A stretch of DNA of 64,000 nt from Symbiodinium natans (Eukaryota; Sar; Dinophyceae; Suessiales; Symbiodiniaceae). The notes under the pieces were generated by a model. The model searched no databases and had not been told where the DNA came from. It saw only the letters and a program-made list of their open reading frames with translations. Shown here in pieces: positions 31,379 to 42,735 of the stretch. A program made the position numbers and the translations under genes. Location of the stretch: NCBI GenBank assembly GCA_905221605.1, contig CAJNDS010000213.1, positions 807,774-871,773 on the forward strand, written 5' to 3'. How positions within the stretch are numbered: the stretch's first letter is position 1; every line of letters begins with the position of its first letter.

Positions 31379-31396
31379 CTCAACAAGCATACTCAG

Positions 31397-31426
31397 CGTC
31401 TCGCGGCGTCCCAGGCGGGCGTAGAA
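31397..31426 (+). CDS. Candidate exon, unknown gene
   Basis: Acceptor CATACTCAG, coding RLAASQAGVE in phase 0, donor GCCCTC, between CCCTAAA and TTTAGGG blocks. Confidence 0.35.
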
Positions 31427-31507
31427 GCCCTCCCTTGACTGCGATTGAAGTCGGGACATGCTTGAAGAGTGCAAAAGACAAGCCCGGAGAGCCTGCAGCC
31501 AGGGTTC

Positions 31508-31630
31508 TTTGGGTTTAGGGTTTAGGGTTTAGGGTTTAGGGTTTAGGGTTTAGGGTTTAGGGTTTAGGGTTTAGGGTTTAATTAGGGATTAGGGTTTATG
31601 GTTTATGGTTTAGGGTTTAGGGTTTAGGGC
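31508..31630 (+). repeat. TTTAGGG block
   Basis: Downstream of the 31,397 candidate exon. Confidence 0.94.
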
Positions 31631-31907
31631 TTTTGTACTCTTCGGGTCTGGTGGGCTTGTGTGCCCAGTGTCCCAGGTTGAGGCTTTGTGGGTTGGTGTG
31701 GCTTGCTCTTTGAGGGCTCTGGCCGTAAGGTATGCAAGGGCTTGGGAAGTTCGCAGGAAAAGCGGGGGGACCCTTTAGGCGAAGACAGGTTTGTTAAACT
31801 ACCCTACACCCTAGACCACCCTGCTTCATGGGCCTCTGAGGCGTCTATCAACGCATCCGAAAAGTGTCGCATGTTGGGGTGCGAAGGTTTAGGGCCACAT
31901 GGCATAC

Positions 31908-32025
31908 CACTATTTGCTTAAGAAACCTCAAAAACAGAAAGAGAAAAGCAGAAAGAGAATACTCCCTATATTGCCCTCATAAGGAATATTATGTTTGGTG
32001 AGGTTCTTAGTGAAGCAGATAGTAG
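31908..32025. mobile_element. MITE-like family C, full copy
   Basis: CACTATTTGCTTAAGAAACC to AGTGAAGCAGATAGTAG; middle TATTGCCCTCATAAGGAATA. Confidence 0.8.
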
Positions 32026-32309
32026 CCTAGGGAGCGTTACGTTGGGACCCCAAGCCCCCTGAGGGAAGGCCCCCTGTTTGTCATGAGGACTTCTGGGTTG
32101 CTAAATGATCAAATCTCTCGGTTATGGGTCTAGGCAGCCTCACGTAGGGTATCCCAAAGAGGCTTCAATGGTTTCAATGTGCAGAACTGACCACGCAACC
32201 TTAGAGAGTCTTCAGTGTTCTGGGTTCAGGGTCACCAGCGCACGCATGGCCACTGACCCCGAGCTGAGTTGAGGGCAGTCCCATCAAGACGCTGCACCTC
32301 CAAGATTGA

Positions 32310-32413
32310 GAGGGTTGAGGGTTCAGGGTTCAGGGTTTAGGGGTTAGGGTTTAGGGTTCAGGGTTCAGGGTTTAGGGTTCAGGGTTCAAGGTTCAGGGTT
32401 CAGGGTTCAGGGT
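32310..32413 (+). repeat. GTTCAGG variant block
   Basis: Mostly TTCAGGG units. Confidence 0.9.
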
Positions 32414-32559
32414 TTAAGCGAGGCAAAAGAGGTTGAGTTGCGTCTTCGGGAGTTTGAGGGAAGCAGGGGCTTCCGGGAGTTTGTTCCGCAACTTCCCCCC
32501 CCCCGCATCCTCTCGTGGTGTCCGGGCAGGCGAAGCTATGAGCCAAGGCGGGGCGGACC

Positions 32560-33010
32560 CTAAGCCCTGAACCCTAGAAGCCTAGAAACCCCAGAATTCT
32601 AGAACCCTAGAACCCTAGAACCCTAGAACCCTAGAAGCCTAGAAACCCAGAACCCCAGAACCCTCGAACCCTCGAACCCTCGAACCCTCAAACCCGAACT
32701 TCGGGTTGGCCGCAAGTCACTGGCCCCAAGAGCCCTCAACCCCTACACCCGGAGCCCTCAGCCTTCAACCTTGCGCCCGCCCGCCTACATTGCCTACATC
32801 CTCAACCCTACATACCCTCAACCCCCAAACCCTACATTACCCTAAACCCTAAACCCTCAGTCCTCAATCCTAAACCCTAAACCCAAAACCCTCAATCCTC
32901 AACCCTAAACCCTAAACCCAAAACCCTCAATCCTCAACCCTAAACCCTAAACCCTCAATCCTAAACCCTAAACCCTAAACCCTAAACCCTAAACTCAATC
33001 GTAAATCCAA
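32560..33010 (-). repeat. CCCTAGAA, CCCTCGAA and CCCTAAA blocks
   Basis: 8-mers CCCTAGAA and CCCTCGAA to 32,700, then CCCTAAA/CCCTCAA mixtures. Confidence 0.9.
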
Positions 33011-33880
33011 AACCCTTTCCAACCTCAACTTTCGGGGGGTCCAGTGAGAGTGGGGAGCTGAGAGTGAGAGGTTGGAGTGGCTCGGCTCGGATTGGTTTAG
33101 GGTTTAGGGTTTAGGGTTTAGGGTGTGTGTGTGTGTAGAGTCGTCCTCAACCAGCATGGTTGTGGGGGCACTGACTCGGGGCAAGTCAGCAAGAGCTACA
33201 GAACCCTGTTACCCCACACAGCGGCCCCGCGGCAACGGAGGACAGAGATAGGCCAAGGCAAGCCTATTAGCTGCTTCCGTTCCGCCAGCTGTGGTACTAT
33301 TTTCGTTTAGCTGCCTGCGTCATGCCAGAAGTCCTGAACCCTTAGATCGACATCTTTGGCCATCCTTAGGACGTGCACGAAGTGCGCCGATGTGGGTGGA
33401 CAGCTGAGCTCCGCGTCAGCGACCGGAGCTTGCTGGGGACGGAGGTCCCACAGCAGGGATATCCAATCCTGCATTTTGGGGCCCCGCGCGGGTCCCTCTT
33501 CCGCAAAGAATACATTGTTGTACCCTTGCACGACTGAGCCTCCCATCCCGATGGGTAAAGCGGATGAGGCCGGCACGAAGGCGGCACAAAGACCTGATGG
33601 ACTGTGCATCCTCCCAGCTCAAGTGCAGCGAAGGGACTAAACGGAGCAGGTTGCTATGTGATGGTTGGTGGCTCAGGTACCGAGGGACCTTGACTATTTT
33701 GTCAGCTTCGGCCCTCCAAGCTGGCAAGCTTAATGCAGCGCAGCGTCACTTGACATACAAGCTATACTGCTGTAAACATTCACCGTGCACGCTCTTCCAG
33801 CATGGGAAATCCAAGATGCCATGTGCTGCCAACATGCTCAAGCTCTGGGACGCCCAAGAATTCGCACGCGTCGAAACATG

Positions 33881-36513
33881 TCAGCATACAGGCAGGGACC
33901 ACAGTTTGGCCCTGCGCAAGGCCACGCCCGAAGCAACAAGGAAGAACCCCGAAGTGTCCCATCCTAACTCGGACATTGCCACTGCTGCATTCTGCCATTG
34001 GCTAGCTCCCAGAAGCTGCTTCGCCCAAGACTGAAGAATGGCGTCCAGCACACGTTGGGCCTCTGGCGCTATACTAAATAGCCACGAGCCAAGACAGAGA
34101 GACGAAAAGACCTTACTCCAGAAAATGCTGGCCACCAGGTGCAGTGGAAGGGTGTTACGCTGTGCCAGTCCTGCAAGCAGCGCAAAGGCCTTTTGAGCAA
34201 TAGCGACTCTCACATGTAATGCCACCGAAAGGCTCAGGTTGGCAGACCATTGCATACCTAGCCACTTGTGGCTGGCTTTGAACCCTAGGGCGCGATCAGC
34301 TTGACCTCCCATTCCTTTTAACGCAAGGGCGGGGCCCGGGGGAGAACAGGAGTCGAAGAGAGGGGAGGGGGTGACCATGGCGACAGTTTTCTTTTCACCA
34401 ACGTGAAAAGAAGCTTTGTGCTTGAAGGCCCAGCGGGCAAGAATATCCAGGCTCTGCTGTAGAGCCTCCTTGCAGCAACCAAGCAGCACAGGATCATCAG
34501 CGTGGAGGATGGCAGCGATGCGTAGGGGGGCCAGGTCGTTCAGGGCTTGAAGAGCAGAAGCCTCCAAGTTGGGGTTTGCGCTGAGCAGCGCGGAGGAAGG
34601 CAGGAGACCGTCGGGGTCAGGGGCGCGCAAGGCCGATTTGAGACGGTCCACAAGGACGGGGTTGGGTTGTCCAAGACCACACCAATGCCGCCCTTGCCAA
34701 ACACGGGGGATGACCCAACCAACGCCAAGACCACAATTGTGAGCCAGCAGCTCCCGCACCAGGGTATCCAGTAAAACTGGATAGCCAAAAGGGCCCAACG
34801 TACCACCCTCAGGGATGCCCTGGGTAATGGTGACCTCGGAGTACCCACTGTGCCATATGACAACAGTGTCATGTTTTAGGATGCTAGCCAGTAGCTTGAG
34901 GCATTGTCCATTGACACGTGGCCCCTCTGCCAAAGTGCAGAGCAGGTCCTCCCTACAGACGTTGGGAAACGCCTTACGGAAGTCTCCCATGACAAACCAC
35001 AGGGCCCTACGCTGGAGAATAGCCTCTGCGCAGATTTCATGCAAGAGCAAGTGTGCATCTTCTACCCCACGAACATAGCCGCTTTGGCAGGGCAGGGTGT
35101 GCTGGCGGGTCCTGGAGAGCCAGCGTTGCGTCAGTAGTGCCTCTTGCATGAGGCCCATTTGGACCTTCACAAAAATGAGCCGGAAACTAGCAGCAAGGTT
35201 GGCGGGGCCGCTTTTGTGTACAGGGCACAGGGCAGCCTTGCGCCAGAGGCTTGGCCTGTACGCGGCACCGCCTGGCCCGGCCCATCGCTGCAGGGCCCAC
35301 AAACATAAATTCCACCCTGGCGATTCAGCTTGGAAGAGGGCGCGTGGCAGTAAGTCCGGTGGCATGCCTTTAGATGTTGACCAGTTGCATTTAACGTCAA
35401 CAACCTCACGCTCTGTCACGGCAAAGTCTAGGTTGTCAAGGGGCACAGCTGCGCTCGCGATACTGCACAGTTGGTCATATCTGGATATGGTGGCAGCGTG
35501 GTAAACCCTGTCAAATGGCATCTCCCAGGAGCACTGCCCCTTTAGCGCAGAGGCCCACTCTTTGTTGGACTCTTCTTCGCTGAGGAGGGTGTCATGGTTG
35601 ATGAGGCAAGGCAGAGGCACGGGGGCGGGGTCACGAAGGAGCTTAAGGCAAGCGTTGAGAAGGGCACTCTTGTTCGTTTCGCGGGAGAGACTGTCCAACA
35701 AGCGTTTCGAGTCCTCGGTCAAGTCATGTAGCACAGCCTCAGCTAAGTTAGGCGAACCAAGGCACGCTTGGCGTGGGTCGAGGTTGAGGGGACCCGAGCC
35801 AAGCCACACGTCCCTAACCAAGCTTGCAATAGTGGTCGCTAATGCCGAAGAGGCCTCAATGCCCCACACATGTTGTTCTTGCCTCGCTAGAGATGGACCG
35901 AAAAGGCAAACCTCATCTCCTGCTACTAGTGACAAGTCACCGAGACACTGCAGAGCCGCTTCCGCCGGCCGCAGGGCGACCTTCCACCTTTCTTGATTGT
36001 GCCACCTTCCCGGAAAAACCGGGGCAGCAGGCCCTGACGACCAACTTGGGCATACATTCACATCAATTTGCAGCAGGAAATGGTCACCGCGACACGTTTC
36101 CTGGCATCCCTGAAGTGGGCAACTATCTGAGCAATGTACACTATTGTGTATTGTGACATCAGTGTAGAGGCCGTCGGAAGAGAATACAAGGTCGATGGCT
36201 CGCCCAATACCAGGGCCATGTCTGGTGGAGCCTTCCTGAATAGAGACCATCTTCTCGCGGAGTGGCAGCCTAATTGAGTGTACCGAGTTGCTATCCAAGG
36301 CAGGGTTGTGTAGGACCAACCCAAAGGTGTTGCACATTTGAGACCAAGCAGCCTGCCTCTTTCTACACGGCTCCTTTGCGCCACCTAATTTTCTACACGG
36401 CTCCTTTGCGCCACCTAATTCGTCTGGCTGAAAGTTCATGTCACCAGTACCCAGGATGAAGTGACCCGCAGGGAGTGACCCATTCGTGTAGAGACAATCG
36501 AGGTCGTTTGAGC

Positions 36514-36545
<32 letters not shown>

Positions 36546-36608
36546 AGCAACCAGCCAAGGCGCGACCGTCCTAAGTCAGGGTGCAGTAGCGGTAACAACA
36601 ACAACAGC

Positions 36609-36658
<50 letters not shown>

Positions 36659-36697
36659 CCACCACCACCACCACCACCACCACCACCACCACCACAA
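33881..36697 (-). pseudogene. LINE ORF2: endonuclease and reverse transcriptase, damaged
   Basis: The open frame is 938 codons, but its first about 60 residues are Trp, Leu and Cys runs read from a (GTT/GGT)n microsatellite. Then comes part of an exonuclease-endonuclease-phosphatase domain: GDMN at about residue 85, DLVF at about 168 and a GDHFLLQI at about 204 in place of SDH. The reverse transcriptase follows at about 480-740: motif A GDFRKAFPNV (Asp about 571), motif B QGIPEGGTLGP (about 626), motif C HADD (about 732), the common YADD with His for Tyr. The start of the endonuclease lies beyond the microsatellites in another frame. At the 3' end the frame shifts near 33,880. No functional product is expected. 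Confidence 0.85.
36361..36420. repeat. Perfect 30-bp tandem duplication inside LINE ORF2
   Basis: Two identical 30-bp copies meet at 36,390/36,391 and stay in frame, giving LGGAKEPCRK twice just after the GDMN motif of the endonuclease. A recent duplication. Confidence 0.95.
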
Positions 36698-36734
36698 CCA
36701 GCCAAGGCGCGACAGTCGTTAGTCAGGGAGCAGC

Positions 36735-36790
<56 letters not shown>

Positions 36791-36882
36791 CCACAACCAC
36801 AACCACAACCAGCCAAGGCGCGAGTCCTTAGTCAGGGAGCAGCAGCAACAACAACAACAACAACGACGACGACGACGACGAC
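36510..36882. repeat. (AAC)n/(ACC)n microsatellites with a 40-bp spacer repeated three times
   Basis: Four trinucleotide runs are separated by three near copies of one spacer that begins CAGCCAAGGCGCGA and ends TCAGGGAGCAG. So the unit 'run plus spacer' was itself copied. The block splits the endonuclease domain of the LINE. Confidence 0.9.
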
Positions 36883-37090
36883 AAGAGGAGAAACGAGAAC
36901 AACAATAGGGACAGTAAATATCGCGTGCACTCTTGACAGTTGCCTGAGAGACCCCATTTCTGCAGCACGTTGCGAAATTCTTGCAGCCAAAAGTGTCTCG
37001 GGAACACTTGGGCAGATTTACAGTTGGAATAGGCCGTAATATTCTCCAAAACTTGCACGTTGTGACAGGAGCCCAAGGCCAAACCACAGC

Positions 37091-38419
37091 CTACGCCGGG
37101 ACTGGGCCCATACTAGCAACTCTCTGCAAGGCTTCCTGCGGCGATAAATTGGGTCTGCTAGACACCAAATTGCCACGGGCCTTCGGCCTTGGAGGCCCGC
37201 GTGAGCGAGGAGGCTTCGGGTCAGCCATGGTGAAACTTTGCACAAACCTAAGGCCAACGCTTCTGTCGCGGCCTGCTATGTGCACACGCCCGGAAGAGGG
37301 CCACACATTGATATAGGAGCTCAAGCAGGGAGTCGCGAGTTGGAACCCTACTGCAGAGCTACCATGCATGAGCGGCTTAAACTGCGATTCATGTACATAC
37401 AGGCCGCACTTAGCAGCCAACCCTAAGATGTCATCTTTGTCCGGCAGCCTACCCCGCGGAGGGATAGGTTTGAGGAGCCTCCGAAACTGGCCATTGTCAG
37501 TATTGTCAGCTCCACCATTGACAGCTGAAGCTGTATAGCCAGCCACTATGTCACTGACAAGAGGCAGGGGAAACGCCGAGCTGGAGGCTAGGGATTTCCA
37601 CATGTCATCTACACTTGTTGGCGGCAGGGATTCACCGCAGCCTTGCTGTGCCGGAGCTGTAGCATGGCAGTCCCGTTGGATTACCTGGTTACCTGCACTA
37701 CTCTTGGCACTTGTGGTTGCCAGGGCCCAGGCAAGGAATCCCTCCATGAACTCGTCCCCTACATAGCCCACATCCATGGAAAGTGCTTCCAACGCCGCAA
37801 ATGCAGCCATGAGGTTGCCCGCTGAAACTTGTTTCTTCACGTGCTGGAGATAGTGCTGTACCCCATCAACCTGGTCATTGATGGCAGTCGTTGCTGCATG
37901 GCAGTGTGGTGGTGGCACATGCTCCTGGATAGGTTGGCTGGATTCATCACCGTCCGGCTGGCGATCATGTGGCCAAGCGTCACAATCGGGTTGCGAAGGT
38001 GGGGGCATGGCGGGGGCCACTCCTCGGCCCGCTTCTTGCAACTGTGATTCAGTTGCTGGTTGTGTGAGCTCGCCTGAAGAACCGGTAGAGACCGTATCAT
38101 CAACTTGGGATTCAAATGAATCATCTATCCTCGGAGAAAGGGAGAGATTCTGCGAGAAGAGAACCTTAAGGGTGGGCTGTGACCCCCCCGTCGCACCCTT
38201 CTCCCCCGATAGTGATTTTGCTTTCTGTAGGAAAATGTCCTGATCATCTTCTGTGCAGGAGAACCACTCAGCCATCTTCAGGCTCATATACCTACGTGCA
38301 ATCTTCTTGCTGTCTCCCCCCTCTTCATTTGCCTTGCGTTTCAACTCGATACCGCGAGGCAACTTGTCCAGCTCTTGCAAAAAGAGGTTGCGAGCTACTG
38401 TGCTTACCTTAGGCGCCAT
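37091..38419 (-). CDS. LINE ORF1-like protein
   Basis: A 442-codon frame directly before ORF2 on the same strand. It starts MAPKVSTVARNLFLQELDKL and ends about 10 bp from the first ORF2 frame. Basic ends and a Pro/Arg/Lys-rich stretch near residue 405 suggest a nucleic-acid-binding ORF1 protein. No zinc knuckle CCHC was seen. The uninterrupted frame contrasts with the broken ORF2. Confidence 0.65.
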   Translation of the reverse strand: MAPKVSTVARNLFLQELDKLPRGIELKRKANEEGGDSKKIARRYMSLKMAEWFSCTEDDQDIFLQKAKSLSGEKGATGGSQPTLKVLFSQNLSLSPRIDDSFESQVDDTVSTGSSGELTQPATESQLQEAGRGVAPAMPPPSQPDCDAWPHDRQPDGDESSQPIQEHVPPPHCHAATTAINDQVDGVQHYLQHVKKQVSAGNLMAAFAALEALSMDVGYVGDEFMEGFLAWALATTSAKSSAGNQVIQRDCHATAPAQQGCGESLPPTSVDDMWKSLASSSAFPLPLVSDIVAGYTASAVNGGADNTDNGQFRRLLKPIPPRGRLPDKDDILGLAAKCGLYVHESQFKPLMHGSSAVGFQLATPCLSSYINVWPSSGRVHIAGRDRSVGLRFVQSFTMADPKPPRSRGPPRPKARGNLVSSRPNLSPQEALQRVASMGPVPA

Positions 38420-38734
38420 GGCGCAATAGGCATCTGCACAGCCCCTTCACTGAGCAGAAACTGGAATCTCATTGAATTCGAGCCAGGACCCAGTCATTAG
38501 GAGCGGACCCTCGGAGACACCATGCTTAATGAGCATTCGTGGTGATTAGCAACAAGCAAAAAAAAATGAGGCAACAGAAAATGAGAACATGCATGGGAAA
38601 TGTTCATACAGTGGAGAAATTCGCATTCCTGCTGCAGCACTGGTGTCATCAGGCACCAGATATCTTATAGGTGGCCCCTTTGCTCCCACCAAACCCCTCC
38701 TAAGAAGAAAAAAATCTAAGTGGCACAGTCCTTA

Positions 38735-38850
38735 GCACAACAATAACGACAACAACGACACCAACAACAGGCAGCACCGCAACAACAAGGACAACGACAA
38801 CAACAAGGACATCGACACACAGGACGACAACAACAACAACATCAACAATT
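38735..38850. repeat. Degenerate (AAC)n run upstream of LINE ORF1
   Basis: CAACAACGACAACAAC-type run; on the LINE strand it is a GTT-rich 5' leader, the same motif that invades ORF2. Confidence 0.8.
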
Positions 38851-39039
38851 TCCACCCCTACCTACACCACAGAAGCTTCCACAAGAAAAACATCACTACC
38901 TGCAGAGACATGTTATGAGAAACGGCTGCGTGGCGCGGGCGAGTGTTAGGCATACTCGGTTTAGGGTGAGCTCCAAAAGCCATATACAGCCTTTCGAGCC
39001 CCAAGAGGCTCCTGATTTCCGGCTCCCGTGTCCCAAACG

Positions 39040-39235
39040 GTTTAGGGTTTAGGGTTTAGGGTCTAGGGTCTAGGGTCTAGGGTTTTGGGTTTTGGGTTTT
39101 GGGTTTTGGGTTTTGGGTTTTGGGTTTTGGGTTTTGGGTTTTGGGTTTTGGGTTTTGGGTTAGCGTTTAGGGTCTAGGGTCTAGGGTTTAGGGTTTTGGG
39201 TTTTGGGTTTTGGGTTTTGGGTTTTGGGTTTAGGT
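39040..39235 (+). repeat. GGGTTTT variant block
   Basis: Eighteen or more TTTTGGG units in two runs, with CTAGGGT between. Confidence 0.95.
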
Positions 39236-39659
39236 GTTGGTAGGTTTCCAGGTTGTAGGTCAAGGCATTGCAGGGTTCAAGGTTATCAGGGGCAAGGTTT
39301 TGGGGGGTTCCCCGGTTTTTAGGTTTTGTAGGGCTCAAGGTTTTAGGCTGAGCGTTTTGTAGGGTTCAAGGTTTCAGATTCAGGCTCTAGGTTTTCCAGG
39401 GCTTTGAGGTTTGGGGTTTGGTGGGCTTCTACTTCTGGTCGTTTGGGGCCTATGGGACGGGGGAAGGGGTCTAATTCTAAACCCCCACTCCTAAACCCCA
39501 ACCCGAAACCCTAAATCCTCAACCCTAAGCCCTACAAGCCCTCAACCCTGCCGCCCCTGGTTTTAAGGGGCCAAGGTGTTTTGAGTTGCAACTTGCAACC
39601 CTGCGAAGACTCGGTAGCATGCTTGCGTCTAATTCGAAGGGGACTGCTGACAGGAACTG

Positions 39660-40020
39660 GTGCAACCCTAACCCTAAACTGCTAACCCTTAACCCTTCGC
39701 CCTAACCCTAAACCCTAAACCCTAAACCCTAAACCCTAAACCCTAAACCCTAAACCCTAAACCCTAAACCCTAAACCCTAAACCCTAAACCCTAAACCTA
39801 AACTCTAAACCCCCAAAATTTCTCGGCAGAGGCATCCTTCGGGAGGCAGTCCCTTGATCCTTGGCCATGTGGCTTCTTTGCCTCCTAAACCTCCTAAACC
39901 CCGAACCCTAAACAACCCTAAGCCCTAAACCCTAAACCTTAAACCCTAAACCCTAAACCCTAAACCCGTTAGGATTTCGGGGCTTTAGTGCGGGGCCCTA
40001 AACCCTGAACTAGACCCTCT
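39660..40020 (-). repeat. CCCTAAA blocks
   Basis: 39,660-39,815 and 39,880-40,020. Confidence 0.9.
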
Positions 40021-40164
40021 TTATGACAACTTTGAAGTCAAGTCTCCTGGGTTCCGTGGGTTTTTGAAGGGGTCGTTAGGGGTCGTTAGGGTTTAGGGTT
40101 TTGGGTTTTGTGTTTTGGGTTTGGGTTTATATAGGTTTTAGGGTTTGGGGTTTAGGGTTTAGGG

Positions 40165-40860
40165 GTTCGGAGGTGTCGAAGACCAGGGTTTTTGACGAAA
40201 CGGCGAGAAGACCCCTAAGTTTCTCGCCAAGGTTAGTCCTAGGCACCTCCTCCCCTCCCACGCCATTTAGGACCCCAGAAGGAAGCATCTACAGAGGACC
40301 GTTGGCCTTTGGGCTTTAGGGCTGTCGGGGCTGTTACTCCCAACCACCCAACCACAAGCACAATGCCTTAGATCCTTTCGCCTAAGGACAAAGCGCGGGA
40401 CGACGCAGTCCTTCGGAATAGAGGCGGGAAGAAGTGGGAATGGGGAGGGGAGGGGCCTTAGAGGGTGGGGAAGAAGGGGGGTTGCAAGAAAGGCACACTT
40501 CCAAAGGCTTCATGTGGCATCATCTTGCAGGGGCACGAGAACAAATCGCCTTCGTTCCAACACCCTGGACCCGAAACTTTTATGGCACTGTGCACCCCAT
40601 ACACGTACCCCCCTGAACGCTCTGACATGGGAAACCCCTCCCCCCCCTCCACAAAAAAAGTATCATAACAATAGCAATTAATAACAAAACAAATACAAGG
40701 GAAATAACATAACAAATTTAGTAAGAATAACAAAATAAATAAAAGGAAATAAAAATGACAGAGGAGAAAATAGGCCGCCCAAAAGAGAGCCAGAGGAACA
40801 GGGCATCAAGAGGGGCATGAGCAAGCCTTGGCAGGGCCCTAAATCAGCCCCCCCTGATGG
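40165..40860. other. Unique stretch, no gene assigned
   Basis: Short frames only; an A-rich run with AATAAC/AAATAAC repeats at 40,670-40,770. Confidence 0.5.
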
Positions 40861-40864
40861 GTTC

Positions 40865-40950
40865 ATAGGGTTTAGGGTTTAGGGTTTAGGGTTTAGGGTT
40901 TAGGGTTTAGGGTTTAGGGTTCAGGGTTTAGGGTTTAGGGTTTGGGGTTC
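40865..40950 (+). repeat. TTTAGGG block
   Basis: Eleven units. Confidence 0.93.
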
Positions 40951-41148
40951 AAGGCTTATGTATGGCGTTCAGGATGCAGGCTTTCGGGTATGTTCACCCT
41001 TTGGGATTCTGTGAGACATGAGTGTTTCCAGGGTGCTGTGACTTTAGTGCTTGTCTTTTGGGGGGTTGGGATCGTACACATTCCGTACTTTATGCGTTCA
41101 GATCGATGTGACCTGAGCATGCACGCATCAGACGATGTGTGAGCTTAA

Positions 41149-41276
41149 CTTGGGGGTTCATGGATACTGATAAGTAGGGTTCTTAGAAAGGGAAGCCATG
41201 GTTGTAGCTTTCTTCAGGGTACTTAGAACCCCCCCACTTTCAACTAAGTACCCATGAACCTTCAGGTGAGCTGATA
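41149..41276. mobile_element. MITE-like family B copy
   Basis: Left CTTGGGGGTTCATGGATACT, right AAGTACCCATGAACCTTCAG. Confidence 0.75.
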
Positions 41277-41316
41277 GAATGTCAAGGCTCATAAGGCCAC
41301 CGGTCTTCCAGCCAAG

Positions 41317-41379
41317 GCCGGTGACAGCTTCCACGACCTGGAAGAGATCGCGAGCCCGCGGAAGCTGTTCAAGGACTGG
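41317..41379 (+). CDS. Candidate exon, unknown gene
   Basis: Acceptor CCAGCCAAG, 63 nt in phase 0 including DSFHDLEEIASPRKLFKDW, donor GTTAGG; a TTTAGGG block begins 10 bp into the intron. Among the most protein-like islands. Confidence 0.5.
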
Positions 41380-41389
41380 GTTAGGATGG

Positions 41390-41492
41390 TTTGGGGTTTA
41401 GGGTTTAGGGTTTTAGGGTTTAGGGTTAGGGTTTAGGGTTTAGGGTTTAGGGTTTAGGGTTTTAGGGTTTAGGGTTTAGGGTTTTAGGGTTT
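41390..41492 (+). repeat. TTTAGGG block with extra T units
   Basis: Directly after the 41,317 candidate exon. Confidence 0.93.
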
Positions 41493-41891
41493 AAGGTTGG
41501 CGGTCGCCCGAACCTGAGGCCCTTAACTCTCAACCCATGCTTCTGCCCCGTTCAACAGAAGCCCCAGAGTCGTGAAACGGGGAGCGACTGCAGTTGAGGT
41601 TTGGGGTTTGGTTTCTATCTAAAGTTTAGAGTTTGGGGGGGCGGGGGGGCGGGGGTACTTGGGCTCCAGTGTTAGTTAGGGTTCTTGTATCCGGCGTTTT
41701 GCTGCAAAGCCCTAAGCCGCAAGCTTTGAACCCAAAAGTGTGCAACATGTGCGGCGGTCAAACCTTCCATGCAACCTCAGGGTGTGGGGTGTAGCGGTTT
41801 CAGGCGTGCCTGATGCTGAGAGCCCTATATGGGGGTTTCGGAAATTAGGGGCATTTTGTATTTTGGGAAATACCCAGATGCAGTATGAATC

Positions 41892-42056
41892 CCGACGAAG
41901 TCGATGAAGACAAGTTCGAAGATTGCTCTGGCGTGGAGTACATGGGTTCTGTTTTCAAGGGCTCCTCCTATGCCCCTGTTCGGAATGCTGAATCCTCAGG
42001 GTTCTCGGGGGCTTGGGTAGGCCTAAACGGACCCGTCAACTCTAAACTCTAAGCCG
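41892..42056 (+). CDS. Coding-like island, possible exon
   Basis: From ATG at 41,892 the frame reads MNPDEVDEDKFEDCSGVEYM and stays open for about 55 codons. It is acidic and looks like real protein at its start; the later part may be intron. A GT lies after EYMGS. Acceptor TACCCAGATGCAG just upstream. Confidence 0.4.
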
Positions 42057-42130
42057 AAGCCCTGCACTGCACAGCTTGCCACAACCCTAAACCCTAAACC
42101 CTGAACCCTAAACCCTAAACTGCACGTCAG

Positions 42131-42163
42131 GATCTGAAAACAGGCACCTCGGAGGTGAATTCA
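42131..42163 (+). CDS. Candidate exon, unknown gene
   Basis: Acceptor TGCACGTCAG just after a CCCTAAA block, coding DLKTGTSEVNS in phase 0, donor GCGGCA, TTTAGGG further on. Confidence 0.4.
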
Positions 42164-42269
42164 GCGGCATCAGGGCACTTGAGGGTGTCGGGTTCAGGGC
42201 TGAGGGAACTTAGTGCATAGGGTTTAGGGCTGAGGGTTTAGGGTTTAGGGTTTAGGGTTTTGGGTCGCG

Positions 42270-42626
42270 ATGTCTACTTCTCTAGGTCGCCGCGCACAAC
42301 AAAATGGCACAATCAATTATTTGCGGCCTCGGGCTTCGGGGCTTTATTTCCCAAACCCCAGGCCCTACCCCCCCCTACCCCCCCTCCTATTTAAGGGAAG
42401 CCAACCTCGCCGAGGGAGCACACCCAAATCAAGCCACGCGCCCAAAAAAAACCCAAGAAGCACTTCAAACCCCTTCAACTCTACACCCTATCATTGGCAA
42501 ACGCAGCCAGCACGCGCAACAGTGTCCTCGGGGGGGCGTCCTCGGGGAGGAACCGGGAAAGTCAGTGGCTGGAAGCCAAGGCAAATCCCCTTATCTCTAA
42601 TCAGGACTTTTGATGTGCCAGCCTAG
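42270..42626 (+). other. Open frame of 118 codons, doubtful gene
   Basis: ATG frame rich in Pro, Ser and Arg with no recognisable domain; the overlapping frame is open too. It starts right at the end of a TTTAGGG block. More likely an open GC-rich spacer than a gene. Confidence 0.2.
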
Positions 42627-42735
42627 CTACACCCTAAACCCTAAGTCCCTAAATCCCTAAGCCCTAAATGCCTAAATGCCTGAAACCCTAAACCCTAAAC
42701 CTTGACCCCTAAGCCCTAAGCCCTAAACCCTAAGC
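42625..42735 (-). repeat. CCCTAAA block, degenerate
   Basis: CCCTAAG, CCTAAAT and CCCTAAA units. Confidence 0.85.

Larger units (their letters stand above)
33307..38419 (-). mobile_element. LINE-type non-LTR retrotransposon, decayed
   Basis: On the minus strand: ORF1 (38,419 to 37,091), then endonuclease and reverse transcriptase ORF2 (about 37,080 to 33,881), then a tail in other frames to about 33,307 that still looks coding (ending FVHVLRMAKDVDLRVQDFW). Frame changes near 33,880 and about 36,700 and microsatellite growth inside the endonuclease mean it is not intact. It has the only sizeable retroelement coding in the window and is opposite in strand to the host genes. Confidence 0.85.

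Noticed and set aside
36475-36831. Poly-Thr/poly-Asn protein
   Set aside because: Reads the (AAC)n runs opposite to the LINE.
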